33,395 nucleotides of DNA. Origin: Methanobacterium sp. GTDB lineage: Archaea > Methanobacteriota > Methanobacteria > Methanobacteriales > Methanobacteriaceae. This document shows, piece after piece, positions 9,150-16,630 of the stretch. The notes beneath the pieces were generated by a model, which saw only the letters and a list, made by a program, of their open reading frames with translations, was not told the origin of the DNA and made no database searches. The stretch covers positions 1 to 33,395 of the forward strand of contig PLXT01000051.1 of assembly GCA_003151535.1 (NCBI GenBank), in the 5' to 3' direction. Numbering within the stretch: the first letter of the stretch is position 1; the number at the start of each line of letters is the position of its first letter. The translations under genes were made by a program, and so were the position numbers.

Positions 9150-9919
9150 AAGAGACTTTTATTAATATCATGGAAGATGTGGTTCTAGACGAACCAATAT
9201 TCATCGAAGCTCTTCCAGGCATTGGTCATGTAGGTAAATTAGTTGCAGACCATATGATACACGAGTTGAACGCAGTTAAATTCGCTGAACTTTACTCTCC
9301 AGCATTTCCTCCACAAGTTTTTGTGGATGAGAACGGCATAATTGAACCCATGAAGAATGAATTTTATTACCTTAAGTCACAAGGAGAAAATAAGCAAGAT
9401 TATATTATCCTTGTTGGAAATACACAGGGACTTAGTCCTGAAGGTCAATACGAAATATGTAGTGCAGTCATTGAGTTTGTTGGAAAACATGGTGTAAAAC
9501 AGATCTACACATTAGGTGGTCTTGGAACTGGTCAACCTGTGGATAAACCAAAGGTTTTTGGTGCAGCAACCAATTTAGAACTTGCAGAAATGTTAAAAAC
9601 ACATGACGTAGCTTTAAGAACTGCAGATGGCGGAATTATAGGGGCTTCTGGTCTTATATTAGGTCTTGGAATGTCAAATGGTATGATGGGTGTATGTTTA
9701 ATGGGAGAAACCCCCGGGTACTTCATTGATGCTGAAGCATCAAAAGCAGTACTTACAGTACTCCAAAAATTGATAAATGTCGAACTTGACATTGCAAAAC
9801 TTGAAGAACGGGCTGAAGAAACCAGAAAAATGATATCTAAAGCTCAACAGATGGAAAGAGAAATGAGTGAGAGAATGAATATTGTCCAAGGTGAAGAAGA
9901 TCTTCGATACATTGGATAA
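9146..9919 (+). CDS. PAC2-family protein, probable proteasome assembly chaperone (PbaB-like)
   Basis: This 257-aa PAC2-domain protein resembles archaeal PbaB, which helps proteasome alpha subunits assemble. Visible family signatures are FIEALPGIGHVGKLVADHMI, FAELYSPAFPPQVFV, ILVGNTQGLSPEGQYE and TLGGLGTGQ. The C-terminal part (about 215-245) is a charged helix likely to form a coiled coil. The ATG overlaps the nop10 stop by 4 nt and AAGGAG precedes it. The nop10-PAC2 linkage is conserved in Euryarchaeota. Chaperone function is inferred from the family. A second, diverged PAC2 protein lies at 13623-14342. Confidence 0.88.
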   Translation: MKETFINIMEDVVLDEPIFIEALPGIGHVGKLVADHMIHELNAVKFAELYSPAFPPQVFVDENGIIEPMKNEFYYLKSQGENKQDYIILVGNTQGLSPEGQYEICSAVIEFVGKHGVKQIYTLGGLGTGQPVDKPKVFGAATNLELAEMLKTHDVALRTADGGIIGASGLILGLGMSNGMMGVCLMGETPGYFIDAEASKAVLTVLQKLINVELDIAKLEERAEETRKMISKAQQMEREMSERMNIVQGEEDLRYIG

Positions 9920-10071
9920 TCATTTTTTCAATTATCTTTCATATTTTGTTTAATATTCGATTATAATATTTTAAATTCTATTTTTTTTAAATACCCAATG
10001 ATATTAAACTATAAATCATATTCCTAATATGAGTATAATTGATATTAGTAAATTAAATAACGGGTATAAAA

Positions 10072-11280
10072 ATGATAATAAACGCTGATCTACACATACA
10101 TGGTTGTTATTCAATAGCAACATCTAAAAATATGATACCGCCAGTTATGGCCCCTCAAGCGAAGCTTAAAGGACTTGATCTTGTTGCTACAGGCGATGCA
10201 CTCCACCTTAAATGGCTCAAAATTTTAGAAGAAACAATTGAAGAAACATCTGACGGAATTTTCTCCTTAAAAGAGAGTGCAAGAGATTCTGACCAAAATT
10301 CATCACAAGAGGAATCTAAATTTATACTAACAACTGAGGTTGAGGATATTAAAAGAGTCCACCATCTTATAATATTCCCATCAATAGAATCAGCAATGAA
10401 TACACGGGGTCAAATGAAGGGTAATATGGATTCTGATGGACGACCGCGAGTTAGGATGGATGGATCACAGATAATGGAGATTGCTCATGAAAATGGTTGT
10501 ATAATTGGTCCAGCCCATGCTTTTACGCCATGGACCAGTATTTACAAAGAATATGAAAGTATTAATGACTGTTACGGGCAAATGCCTGATTTTTTGGAAT
10601 TGGGACTTTCAGCAGATTCTGATATGGCGGATAAAATCGAAGAACTAGAGAACATACCATTTTTAACCAATTCAGATGCCCATTCTCCATGGCCTCACAG
10701 GTTAGGAAGGGAGTTTAATGAACTTGAAATTAAAAAGCTAACTTTTCATGGAGTTAAGGATTCAATTTTAAATAAGAAAATAAAAGCTAATTACGGATTC
10801 GATCCAAGACTTGGAAAATATCATCATACAGCTTGTTCAAAATGCTTTACTCAATACTCAATAGAAGATGCAATTAATATGAAGATGCGTTGCCCATGTG
10901 GGGGTAAAATAAAGAAAGGTGTTGATTACAGAATACATGAGCTTTCAAATTGGGAAAAACCACATCATCCTATGCATAGGCCACCATATATACACATACT
11001 TCCACTTGCAGAGATAATAAGTATCACACATGGAAAGGGTGTTACAACTGTTTTTGTACAGAAGATATGGAAAGAAATGGTTAGAAGATTCAATAATGAA
11101 ATTACAGCTTTAATATATGCACCAATGGAAGAAGTTAAAAAAGTTGATCCGAAGGTAGCTTCAGTTATAAAGGCATTCCGAAATAAATCCCTTGAAATTA
11201 AGGCCGGTGGTGGAGGTAAATATGGGGAGATAATACTGCCTAAAACTGATCCAGACTTAAATCAACAAAAATTTTCATAA
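10072..11280 (+). CDS. endoQ: Endonuclease Q (deaminated-base DNA repair nuclease)
   Basis: EndoQ cleaves 5' to uracil, hypoxanthine, xanthine and abasic sites and is stimulated by PCNA in Thermococcales. The 402-aa protein has an N-terminal PHP metal-binding domain starting with D6-L-H8-I-H10, then TEVEDIKRVHH, GPAHAFTPW and the motif TNSDAHSPWPHR (about 199-210). A C4 zinc finger follows (C255, C258, C274, C276) and a C-terminal helical region. Older annotations call it a TIGR00375 or PHP-domain protein. Residues about 60-82 look like a poorly conserved acidic insertion. It stands alone with 152 nt upstream. Archaeal B polymerases stall at template uracil, so this enzyme and PolB1 (29782-31587) act on the same lesion type. 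Confidence 0.9.
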   Translation: MIINADLHIHGCYSIATSKNMIPPVMAPQAKLKGLDLVATGDALHLKWLKILEETIEETSDGIFSLKESARDSDQNSSQEESKFILTTEVEDIKRVHHLIIFPSIESAMNTRGQMKGNMDSDGRPRVRMDGSQIMEIAHENGCIIGPAHAFTPWTSIYKEYESINDCYGQMPDFLELGLSADSDMADKIEELENIPFLTNSDAHSPWPHRLGREFNELEIKKLTFHGVKDSILNKKIKANYGFDPRLGKYHHTACSKCFTQYSIEDAINMKMRCPCGGKIKKGVDYRIHELSNWEKPHHPMHRPPYIHILPLAEIISITHGKGVTTVFVQKIWKEMVRRFNNEITALIYAPMEEVKKVDPKVASVIKAFRNKSLEIKAGGGGKYGEIILPKTDPDLNQQKFS

Positions 11281-11401
11281 AATTTACTAGAATCTATTAC
11301 TGGAACTGATTGAACTTATGAAATAAAATTGATCAGATTGAAATAATAATCATTTAATTTATATCTGGTAGTTGGGATATGTTCATAGGGTGTGATTTAA
11401 A

Positions 11402-11599
11402 ATGGATCTGAAAACAAGTGTAGGTTTATGTGCAAAGGTACAAGGTGAACTTGTTATCATTCCTCAGGATGTTGACAAGTTAAAAGAGAATCAAGTAGTT
11501 GTTTTGATAGGTGCAAGCGATTTCGAAAACTTCACAGATGAAATGAAAACATTAATAAAATTTGTTGAGAGTGCACAAACAGTAATGAACGAAGATTAA
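11402..11599 (+). CDS. Unknown 65-aa cytoplasmic protein
   Basis: I do not recognise a family. The protein starts MDLKTSVGLCAKVQGELVII, predicted as beta strands, and ends in an acidic helix with FTDEMKTLIKFVESAQT. There is no signal peptide or membrane segment. The strand-rich first half with PQDVDKLKENQVVVLIG faintly resembles swapped-hairpin AbrB-like domains, but this is weak. A GGTGTGAT element lies about 6 nt before the ATG, and codon use looks like that of neighbouring genes, so it is probably real. Confidence 0.7.
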   Translation: MDLKTSVGLCAKVQGELVIIPQDVDKLKENQVVVLIGASDFENFTDEMKTLIKFVESAQTVMNED

Positions 11600-11658
11600 T
11601 TAATACATTAACTTGCAAAAACATATTAATCATGAGAACTTATATTTTTTATAGTAAA

Positions 11659-11667
11659 TTTATAATT
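11659..11667 (+). promoter_or_regulatory. TATA box for the 32-aa microprotein gene
   Basis: TTTATAATT followed by an A-run lies about 29 nt before the ATG at 11692. Archaeal transcription starts about 25 nt after the TATA centre, so the mRNA would be leaderless or nearly so. Position is by eye. Confidence 0.5.
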
Positions 11668-11691
11668 AAAAAAAAGTTAGGAAGTAAAATC

Positions 11692-11790
11692 ATGTCAGAC
11701 GTAATTACAGTTTTCGGAGTTATTATTGGTGGATTTATCGTTGTCACGTTATTAATGCAATTTTTAGGACGAAATCTTCCGCAAAATTGA
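11692..11790 (+). CDS. Unknown 32-aa single-pass membrane microprotein
   Basis: A short open frame reads MSDVITVFGVIIGGFIVVTL and then LMQFLGRNLPQN. Residues about 4-25 form one strongly hydrophobic segment with GG in the centre, and the C-terminal tail is short and polar with one Arg. I do not recognise a family. Support comes from a TATA box at the right distance for a near-leaderless mRNA and a T9 tract at 11819-11827 as a likely terminator. It may be a small subunit of a membrane complex or a regulator of one; nothing in the sequence says which. It is too short for routine gene callers. Confidence 0.6.
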   Translation: MSDVITVFGVIIGGFIVVTLLMQFLGRNLPQN

Positions 11791-11814
11791 TAGAAATATT
11801 CAAAGATAATAAAA

Positions 11815-11834
11815 TCTATTTTTTTTTATTTTTC
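11815..11834 (+). terminator. T-tract terminator after the microprotein gene
   Basis: A run of nine T (11819-11827) followed by ATTTTTC lies about 30 nt after the microprotein stop. T-tracts are sufficient archaeal terminators. The convergent pseudogene ends at 11878. Confidence 0.55.
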
Positions 11835-11877
11835 TAGTATTTAATTAAATTTTAAATGGATAATCCTATTACCAAAT

Positions 11878-12643
11878 CTATTTTAATTGTGGAATTAGAG
11901 AAAGCCATCGTATGCTTTCCCATTTGTCACGATGATAATCGAAATAACGCCACTCTTCAATAAATTTAATTTGAGGGTTGATTTTTTCAATTTCTTTCCC
12001 CTTTTTGATTCCCACTTAAACTGGACATCCATTTGGTATTGTTTTTTTAATAATGTCCTGTTTTTTTGCTTTGTTTTACCAAATATGGAGGTATTGTCTC
12101 AACAAGAATTTCTGCACCCTCAAATGATTTAACCAACAGATCTAACAATTCAACTACTTCTTCTACTGTAAAATACATGAATAATCCTTCTACAATTATT
12201 AAAATAGGAGTTCCTTTTGGAATTTCTTGTATCCATGAGTAATCAAATACGGATTTGGCAATCATTTGGTAACGATCTGTTTCTTTAAAGAATTGTCTTC
12301 TAAGGTGAATGGACTCAGGCAAATCTAAATCATACCAACGGACTTACCATTATCAATTCTAGAAAAACGAGTATCTAAACCGCAGCCAATATTAATAATA
12401 ACTGCACAGGGAAATTTATTCATAAGTTCCTTAGTTGCATTATCTAAAATTTCCGTTCTTACTGCAATGGATATTTGGGTGGCCAACTCACTATCAAATC
12501 TATTAAAGTCATATTCAATTAGTTCCCATCATCTCAATTGCTTTATAATCTTTAATTATAGGATTAGAATGTTTTATTTCAACAGCTCTAGCCCGTAGGG
12601 GAATAAGCAATGTTTCGGGTATACCCTCCAAATTTTCTATCAT
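11878..12643 (-). pseudogene. SAM-dependent methyltransferase (LCMT/TcmP-like), multiply frameshifted
   Basis: Joining frames on the minus strand gives a nearly full-length leucine carboxyl methyltransferase-like protein. It starts at the ATG at 12643 (MIENLEGIPETLLIPLRARA), continues through the SAM motif VIINIGCGLDTRF and the family motif IIVEGLFMYFTVEEV, and ends with EEWRYFDYHRDKW and IRWLSLIPQLK before TAG at 11880-11878. Frame changes occur near 12523-12528, 12338-12346, 12042-12049 (in a T7 run) and 12007-12016. The only intact piece is ~90 codons (12322-12047). Substrate is unknown; related enzymes methylate small molecules or carboxylates. Few extra stops have accumulated, so the loss is recent or the shifts are sequence errors. 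Confidence 0.85.
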
Positions 12644-12826
12644 ATCCTACCTTATCAATATTATAATTTTAATTTACTAGTAAATTAGATATATTAACTT
12701 TAACTACTTCTTAATAACTATTTAAAATCAGATTATTTAAATTTAGAATTTTTTGAATTTGGGTATAAATCTGGAAAACCTTTAAGATAGTAATAAAGGA
12801 ATTATATAATATTGGGATGTGAAAAA

Positions 12827-13222
12827 ATGAAAGAAATGATTAAATGGAGATCAATAATAATTGGAATAGTTGCGGTAATAGCACTTTATGTTGTATCAAA
12901 CATTGTATCTGGCTTGAACATATCATTAGTAGACTTTTTACTAGTAGGTATAGCAGTTGGATTTATGGTTGGAGGAACTTATAAAGAAGGATTACTCAAT
13001 GGAACAATCTTTGGGGTAATAGCAGGGATAATTGTTACAATAATATTACTTATTACATATGTTTTAGCAGGTTACGGAGCAGTAATAGGACTTTTACTAA
13101 GTAGTTTAATAATGTACTTGGTTTTGAGTATTATTGTTTCAATTGTTGGAGGAGTCCTCGGATCCTTCATAAAAGCTGAATCAAAAGCTAACAATTCACC
13201 ACAAATTACCAAAGCAGAATAA
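12827..13222 (+). CDS. Small four-TM membrane protein (DUF5518-like)
   Basis: This 131-aa protein is almost wholly hydrophobic, with about four membrane segments: SIIIGIVAVIALYVVSNIVS, the 30-50 region ending in VGGTYKEG, an Ile-rich segment ending in LLITYVLAGY, and LIMYLVLSIIVSIVGGVLG. A short polar tail ends it. The Gly-rich repeats and the GGTYKEGLLNGTIFGVIAG loop resemble the DUF5518 proteins common in methanogens; function is unknown. The ATG at 12827 is preferred over the in-frame TTG at 12812 because GATGTGA then forms the ribosome binding site. T-runs at 13232-13249 probably terminate it. Confidence 0.75.
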   Translation: MKEMIKWRSIIIGIVAVIALYVVSNIVSGLNISLVDFLLVGIAVGFMVGGTYKEGLLNGTIFGVIAGIIVTIILLITYVLAGYGAVIGLLLSSLIMYLVLSIIVSIVGGVLGSFIKAESKANNSPQITKAE

Positions 13223-13231
13223 AATTACTTA

Positions 13232-13250
13232 TTTTTTTATTTTTTTATTA
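13232..13250 (+). terminator. T-rich terminator after the DUF5518-like gene
   Basis: Two runs of seven T separated by an A follow about 10 nt after the stop codon, typical of archaeal T-tract termination. Confidence 0.5.
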
Positions 13251-13346
13251 AATTAAATTGAACTATTTTTTCAAACTTATCTAGAACTTGTTAGAATATC
13301 TGAATGGAAATATTATTAAAAACAGAATCTTATGAATAATTATGAA

Positions 13347-13421
13347 CGGACTCGCCGGGATTTGAACCCGGGACCTTCAGATTAGGAGTCTGATGCCCTA
13401 TCCTGACTAGGCTACGGGCCC
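13347..13421 (-). tRNA. tRNA-Arg (anticodon CCT)
   Basis: The minus strand folds as a cloverleaf: acceptor GGGCCCG pairs with CGAGTCC, the anticodon loop is CTCCTAA with anticodon CCT (plus positions 13384-13386), and the T arm is CCCGGGTTCAAATCCCGG. The discriminator is G; CCA is not encoded. Position 5:68 of the acceptor is C opposite A, a mismatch absent from the neighbouring tRNA-Arg(TCT). It decodes AGG. Confidence 0.93.
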
Positions 13422-13540
13422 ACATTGTTTATTTTAATTTTCTATTAAGTTTAGACAATAAATGTTGTTAGATTTTTTGAAATTACAGTACCTTATCTTG
13501 TACAAGTAATAATGTACAATACTATTAAAAAAGTTAATTA

Positions 13541-13614
<74 letters not shown>

Positions 13615-13622
13615 TTTTTGAA

Positions 13623-14342
13623 TTAACTGTAAATTGGTGATTCTGGCTCTTTTGGAACGCGATTTGCTAGTTCTTTGAGTCTATCCTCTATTTCATTAGC
13701 CTCTTTTAAGAGTGGTTCTGCATTCACTTCTATATTCAACATCTTATTTAAAACATTCACTAAACTAGCTGCAGCTCTTGGATCAGGATACTGATTTAAT
13801 ACTTCTGCAAACAAGCATGATGCTGGAATATCTTTGGTTGCTGTTCTTGTTAAGAGTGATCCTGAAAGGCCATTAACATTTCCGAAGGGCAGTATTGGGA
13901 GATCTAGGTCACCTAATCTTTTAAGCGCATCTTCTGAGTTAGCAGCTGCTGCTACAGAGTCGCTTTTTTCCATTACAACCATACTATTGAACGTTATTAA
14001 CTCTTTACTATTGTTTCTCTCCATCCAATCAACTATTGCATTGGACATGTCATAGGAAACTGTTGGTGGTATTATGAAATCTGATAGGAATAAAACTATT
14101 CCGTCTGTACTGTAAATCCTGAAAGGATGAATTGCAATACCTTTGTAAAGAACTGCGAGTGGTGGAAACTCTTTAGAGTCTATATAACCAATCTGTTTCA
14201 TTTTGAGTTCTTCAACAAGTAACCATCCAAGTATGTTACCTATAAGCCCTAATTCTGGTGATCCTTCAAGGACCACTGCGTCTTTAACATCTTCAGATAT
14301 TATTTTACAACATTTAACATCTGTTTCGACCATTTCAACCAT
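13623..14342 (-). CDS. PAC2-family protein, second paralogue
   Basis: This 239-aa protein has the PAC2 fold signatures VVLEGSPELGLIGNILGWLL, EFPPLAVLYKGIAIHPFRIY and LPFGNVNGLSGSLLTRTA. The C-terminal third is a charged helix. It is clearly diverged from the PbaB-like protein at 9146-9919, and PAC2 proteins can pair, as PbaA and PbaB or PAC1 and PAC2 do. A role in proteasome assembly is possible but unproven. The start ATG at 14342 follows GGAGGGG at correct spacing; a second in-frame ATG three codons later is less likely. The gene runs directly into tRNA-Arg(TCT). Confidence 0.85.
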   Translation of the reverse strand: MVEMVETDVKCCKIISEDVKDAVVLEGSPELGLIGNILGWLLVEELKMKQIGYIDSKEFPPLAVLYKGIAIHPFRIYSTDGIVLFLSDFIIPPTVSYDMSNAIVDWMERNNSKELITFNSMVVMEKSDSVAAAANSEDALKRLGDLDLPILPFGNVNGLSGSLLTRTATKDIPASCLFAEVLNQYPDPRAAASLVNVLNKMLNIEVNAEPLLKEANEIEDRLKELANRVPKEPESPIYS

Positions 14343-14928
14343 TAACGACCCCTCCGGTACTTTCTAAGATTTATTCTTATTTAATATTCTTATTACCAAG
14401 AACTAATACATTTGTTGAACGTAAGCATGTATAGTGAGAATTGTTTTTGAAAGTCCAGATCCTGATATTGGATCAGTTAAGTATTGATCTTTGAGTATGG
14501 TTACAATAGATGCTTGGCTTTTTAATAATAAAATGCCCTGCTTTACTCATTAAAGTCAATTATAATTGGAATTAGTATTCTTTGTTTTATCACTGTGTCC
14601 AACTTTATTTTTTAATTATTTCGGTAGTGATATCAAATTTTTTGTATTTGCTCAACACCATATTATATCCTGATATTTGGATTTATAATTATGCATTTCC
14701 CAATTAATGGTCTGGGAAACAGTATTATGATAATATATTTTAGCAATCACATACTAATTGTAACTTAATAATCAAAATTTCAGCTACTTCAATAAGGAAC
14801 TCATAGTTTAGTTCCTCATGATATATATATTTTGCACTTTAACCTTCAAAGAAAAGGTTATAATATAATATATAATCAAGAGAAATATTGATGTTCAAAA
14901 GATTATATAAAAACAAGAGGTGATACAT
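14343..14928. other. 586-nt divergent region upstream of frhADGB with several dyads
   Basis: No gene of reasonable length is seen on either strand. The stretch holds two near-identical dyads (ATCCTGATATTGGAT at 14459-14473 and ATCCTGATATTTGGAT at 14667-14682). It also holds an AGGAACT/AGTTCCT hairpin near 14794-14816, the TAACCTT/AAGGTTA repeat at 14840-14860 and several TATA-like tracts between 14820 and 14910. Its length and dyad content suggest regulated transcription of the hydrogenase operon. Confidence 0.6.
14840..14860. promoter_or_regulatory. Inverted repeat in the frh promoter region
   Basis: TAACCTT and AAGGTTA form a perfect 7-bp inverted repeat with spacer CAAAGAA, directly followed by an AT-rich TATA-like tract (14858-14875) and ending ~68 nt before the frhA start. 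It could be an operator or BRE-proximal element. The same arms, one base longer and further apart, occur upstream of grpE. Confidence 0.45.
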
Positions 14929-16146
14929 TTGAGCGAAAAAATAGTTATATCGCCAACGTCACGACAGGAAGGACATGCAGAATTAGTCATGGATGTCGAT
15001 GATGAAGGAATCGTAACTAAGGGGCGATACTTTAGTATTACTCCTGTTAGAGGTCTTGAGAAAATAGTAACAGGCAAAGTACCTGAAACAGCACCTGTAA
15101 TAGTACAGAGAATCTGTGGTGTTTGTCCTATACCTCACACTCTAGCATCAGTAGAAGCTATAGACGACTCTTTAGGTATTGAAATACCAAAAGCAGCTAG
15201 GCAGTTAAGAGAGCTTACACTAGCAGCTCACACAATTAACAGCCATGCAATACACCACTTCTTGATCGCAACTGACTTCGTACCAGAAAACCTAATGGCA
15301 ACTGCCATAAACTCTGTTTCAGAGATTAGGAAAACAGTGCAGTACGTAGTTGACATGGTTGCCGGAGAAGGTATACACCCATCAGATGTTAGAATCGGTG
15401 GAATGGCTAGTAATATTAGTGAACTAGCAAGAAAAAGGTTATACGCACGAACAAAAGCACTCATACCAAAAATAGATGCACATGTTGATCTTATAGTAGG
15501 ATTAGTTGCAGATAAAGATCTCCCAGCAGGTTTAGGAGTTACTAATGCACCTACATTAGCGACACATCATACTTACGGTGACAGAACCAAATTCGATCTC
15601 GACAGGTTCACCGAAATTATGCCAGAAACTTGGTACGATGACCCAGAAGTAGGAAAAAGAGCATGCTCAACCATACCTCTCTACGATGGTAGGAATGTAG
15701 AAGTAGGTCCTAGGGCACGAGCTGCGCTCTTTGGTAGCTACTCTGGTGAAGGTGTAGTTGCTCAACACGTTGCAAGAGCAATGGAAATGAAAACTAACAT
15801 ATCCAAAGTTGTTGACATACTTGCTGAACTGGACACATCTGCTCCTGTAATGGCCGATTACGATGTGACTGGTACTAATAAGCTTGGTATTGGTGCAATT
15901 GAAGGTCCAAGAGGAATGGATGTACACATGGCACAAATAGCCGATGGTAAAACACAGTTCTACAGCTGCCTTGTCCCAACAACTTGGAATATTCCAACAA
16001 TGGGACCAGCAACAGAAGGATTTCACCATGATTTCGGACCTCACGTAATACGAGCATACGACCCTTGTCTTTCATGCGCAACCCACGTAATTGTAGTTGA
16101 CGATGAAGATAGGAGCGTCCTTAAAAACGAAATGGTCAGGATATAA
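14929..16146 (+). CDS. frhA: Coenzyme F420-reducing [NiFe] hydrogenase, alpha subunit
   Basis: FrhA carries the NiFe site of the cytoplasmic FrhABG complex, which oxidises H2 to reduce coenzyme F420 for CO2 reduction to methane. The N-terminal metal motif RICGVCPIPH (C63, C66) and C-terminal DPCLSCATH (C380, C383) supply the four Ni/Fe ligands, all Cys with no selenocysteine. The last 19 residues after H386 form the extension removed by FrhD. The start is TTG at 14929: GAGGTGAT at 14917-14924 gives the right spacing and a 405-aa product, the usual length; the GTG at 14920 lies inside that site. FrhD begins 10 nt after the stop. Confidence 0.97.
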   Translation: MSEKIVISPTSRQEGHAELVMDVDDEGIVTKGRYFSITPVRGLEKIVTGKVPETAPVIVQRICGVCPIPHTLASVEAIDDSLGIEIPKAARQLRELTLAAHTINSHAIHHFLIATDFVPENLMATAINSVSEIRKTVQYVVDMVAGEGIHPSDVRIGGMASNISELARKRLYARTKALIPKIDAHVDLIVGLVADKDLPAGLGVTNAPTLATHHTYGDRTKFDLDRFTEIMPETWYDDPEVGKRACSTIPLYDGRNVEVGPRARAALFGSYSGEGVVAQHVARAMEMKTNISKVVDILAELDTSAPVMADYDVTGTNKLGIGAIEGPRGMDVHMAQIADGKTQFYSCLVPTTWNIPTMGPATEGFHHDFGPHVIRAYDPCLSCATHVIVVDDEDRSVLKNEMVRI

Positions 16147-16156
16147 GGGAATTAAC

Positions 16157-16627
16157 ATGCCATACGATGCAGAGATATTAGTAATTGGCTGTGGAAACAT
16201 CTTGTTCAAGGACGACGGATTTGGACCAGCAGTGATAGACGCTTTAAACGAGCTTTCAAAGGAAAAACCACTTCCAGATAATACTATGACATTAGACGCC
16301 GGAACTGGCGGTCCACATTTTGTATTCTCACTTCCCCATGAATCATGGAGAAAGATGATAGTAGTGGACATTGTACAGTTTGGTGCAGAACCAGGAACCA
16401 TCAGGGTGTTCGGTGTTGATGAACTTCCTAAGGGGGCATATGAAAATGTGCATTCTTGGCCAGTAAATCAGCCTTTACACGATCTGAGTAAAGTTTGCGA
16501 AGTCATGGTAGTTGGATGCCAACCTGAATCTGTCTCTGCCCCCGACATTGAGTTGGGTTTAACAAAGAGTGTGGAAGATGCAATTCCTGAGGCCATAAAA
16601 ATAATTTTAAAAGAGATAGAGGTTTAG
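16157..16627 (+). CDS. frhD: F420-reducing hydrogenase maturation endopeptidase
   Basis: This 156-aa HycI/HyaD-type protease removes the C-terminal extension of FrhA once nickel is inserted. The N-terminal LVIGCGNILFKDDGFGPAVI holds the family Gly-rich start and the first acidic metal ligand, TLDAGTGGPHFVF the second region, and NVHSWPVNQPLHD the conserved His region. The ATG at 16157 is chosen over upstream in-frame codons inside frhA because GGA precedes it and family similarity starts there. It lies between frhA and frhG as in other Methanobacteriales and is not part of the final enzyme. Confidence 0.95.
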   Translation: MPYDAEILVIGCGNILFKDDGFGPAVIDALNELSKEKPLPDNTMTLDAGTGGPHFVFSLPHESWRKMIVVDIVQFGAEPGTIRVFGVDELPKGAYENVHSWPVNQPLHDLSKVCEVMVVGCQPESVSAPDIELGLTKSVEDAIPEAIKIILKEIEV

Positions 16628-16630
16628 CCA

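Noticed and set aside
11878..12643. Programmed frameshifting as the explanation for the broken methyltransferase
   Set aside because: Four separate shifts would be needed, without typical slippery sites plus structures; decay or sequence error is simpler.
13497..13506. Palindrome CTTGTACAAG between the two tRNA-Arg genes
   Set aside because: Short, isolated and in AT-rich spacer; no matching site elsewhere in the window to suggest an operator.
14343..14928. A possible ncRNA upstream of frhA
   Set aside because: The dyads are short and scattered; no extended fold, promoter-terminator pair or known RNA motif could be supported by eye.
15228..16081. Several minus-strand frames inside frhA
   Set aside because: Antisense shadows of a highly conserved gene, with no family resemblance or ribosome binding sites.
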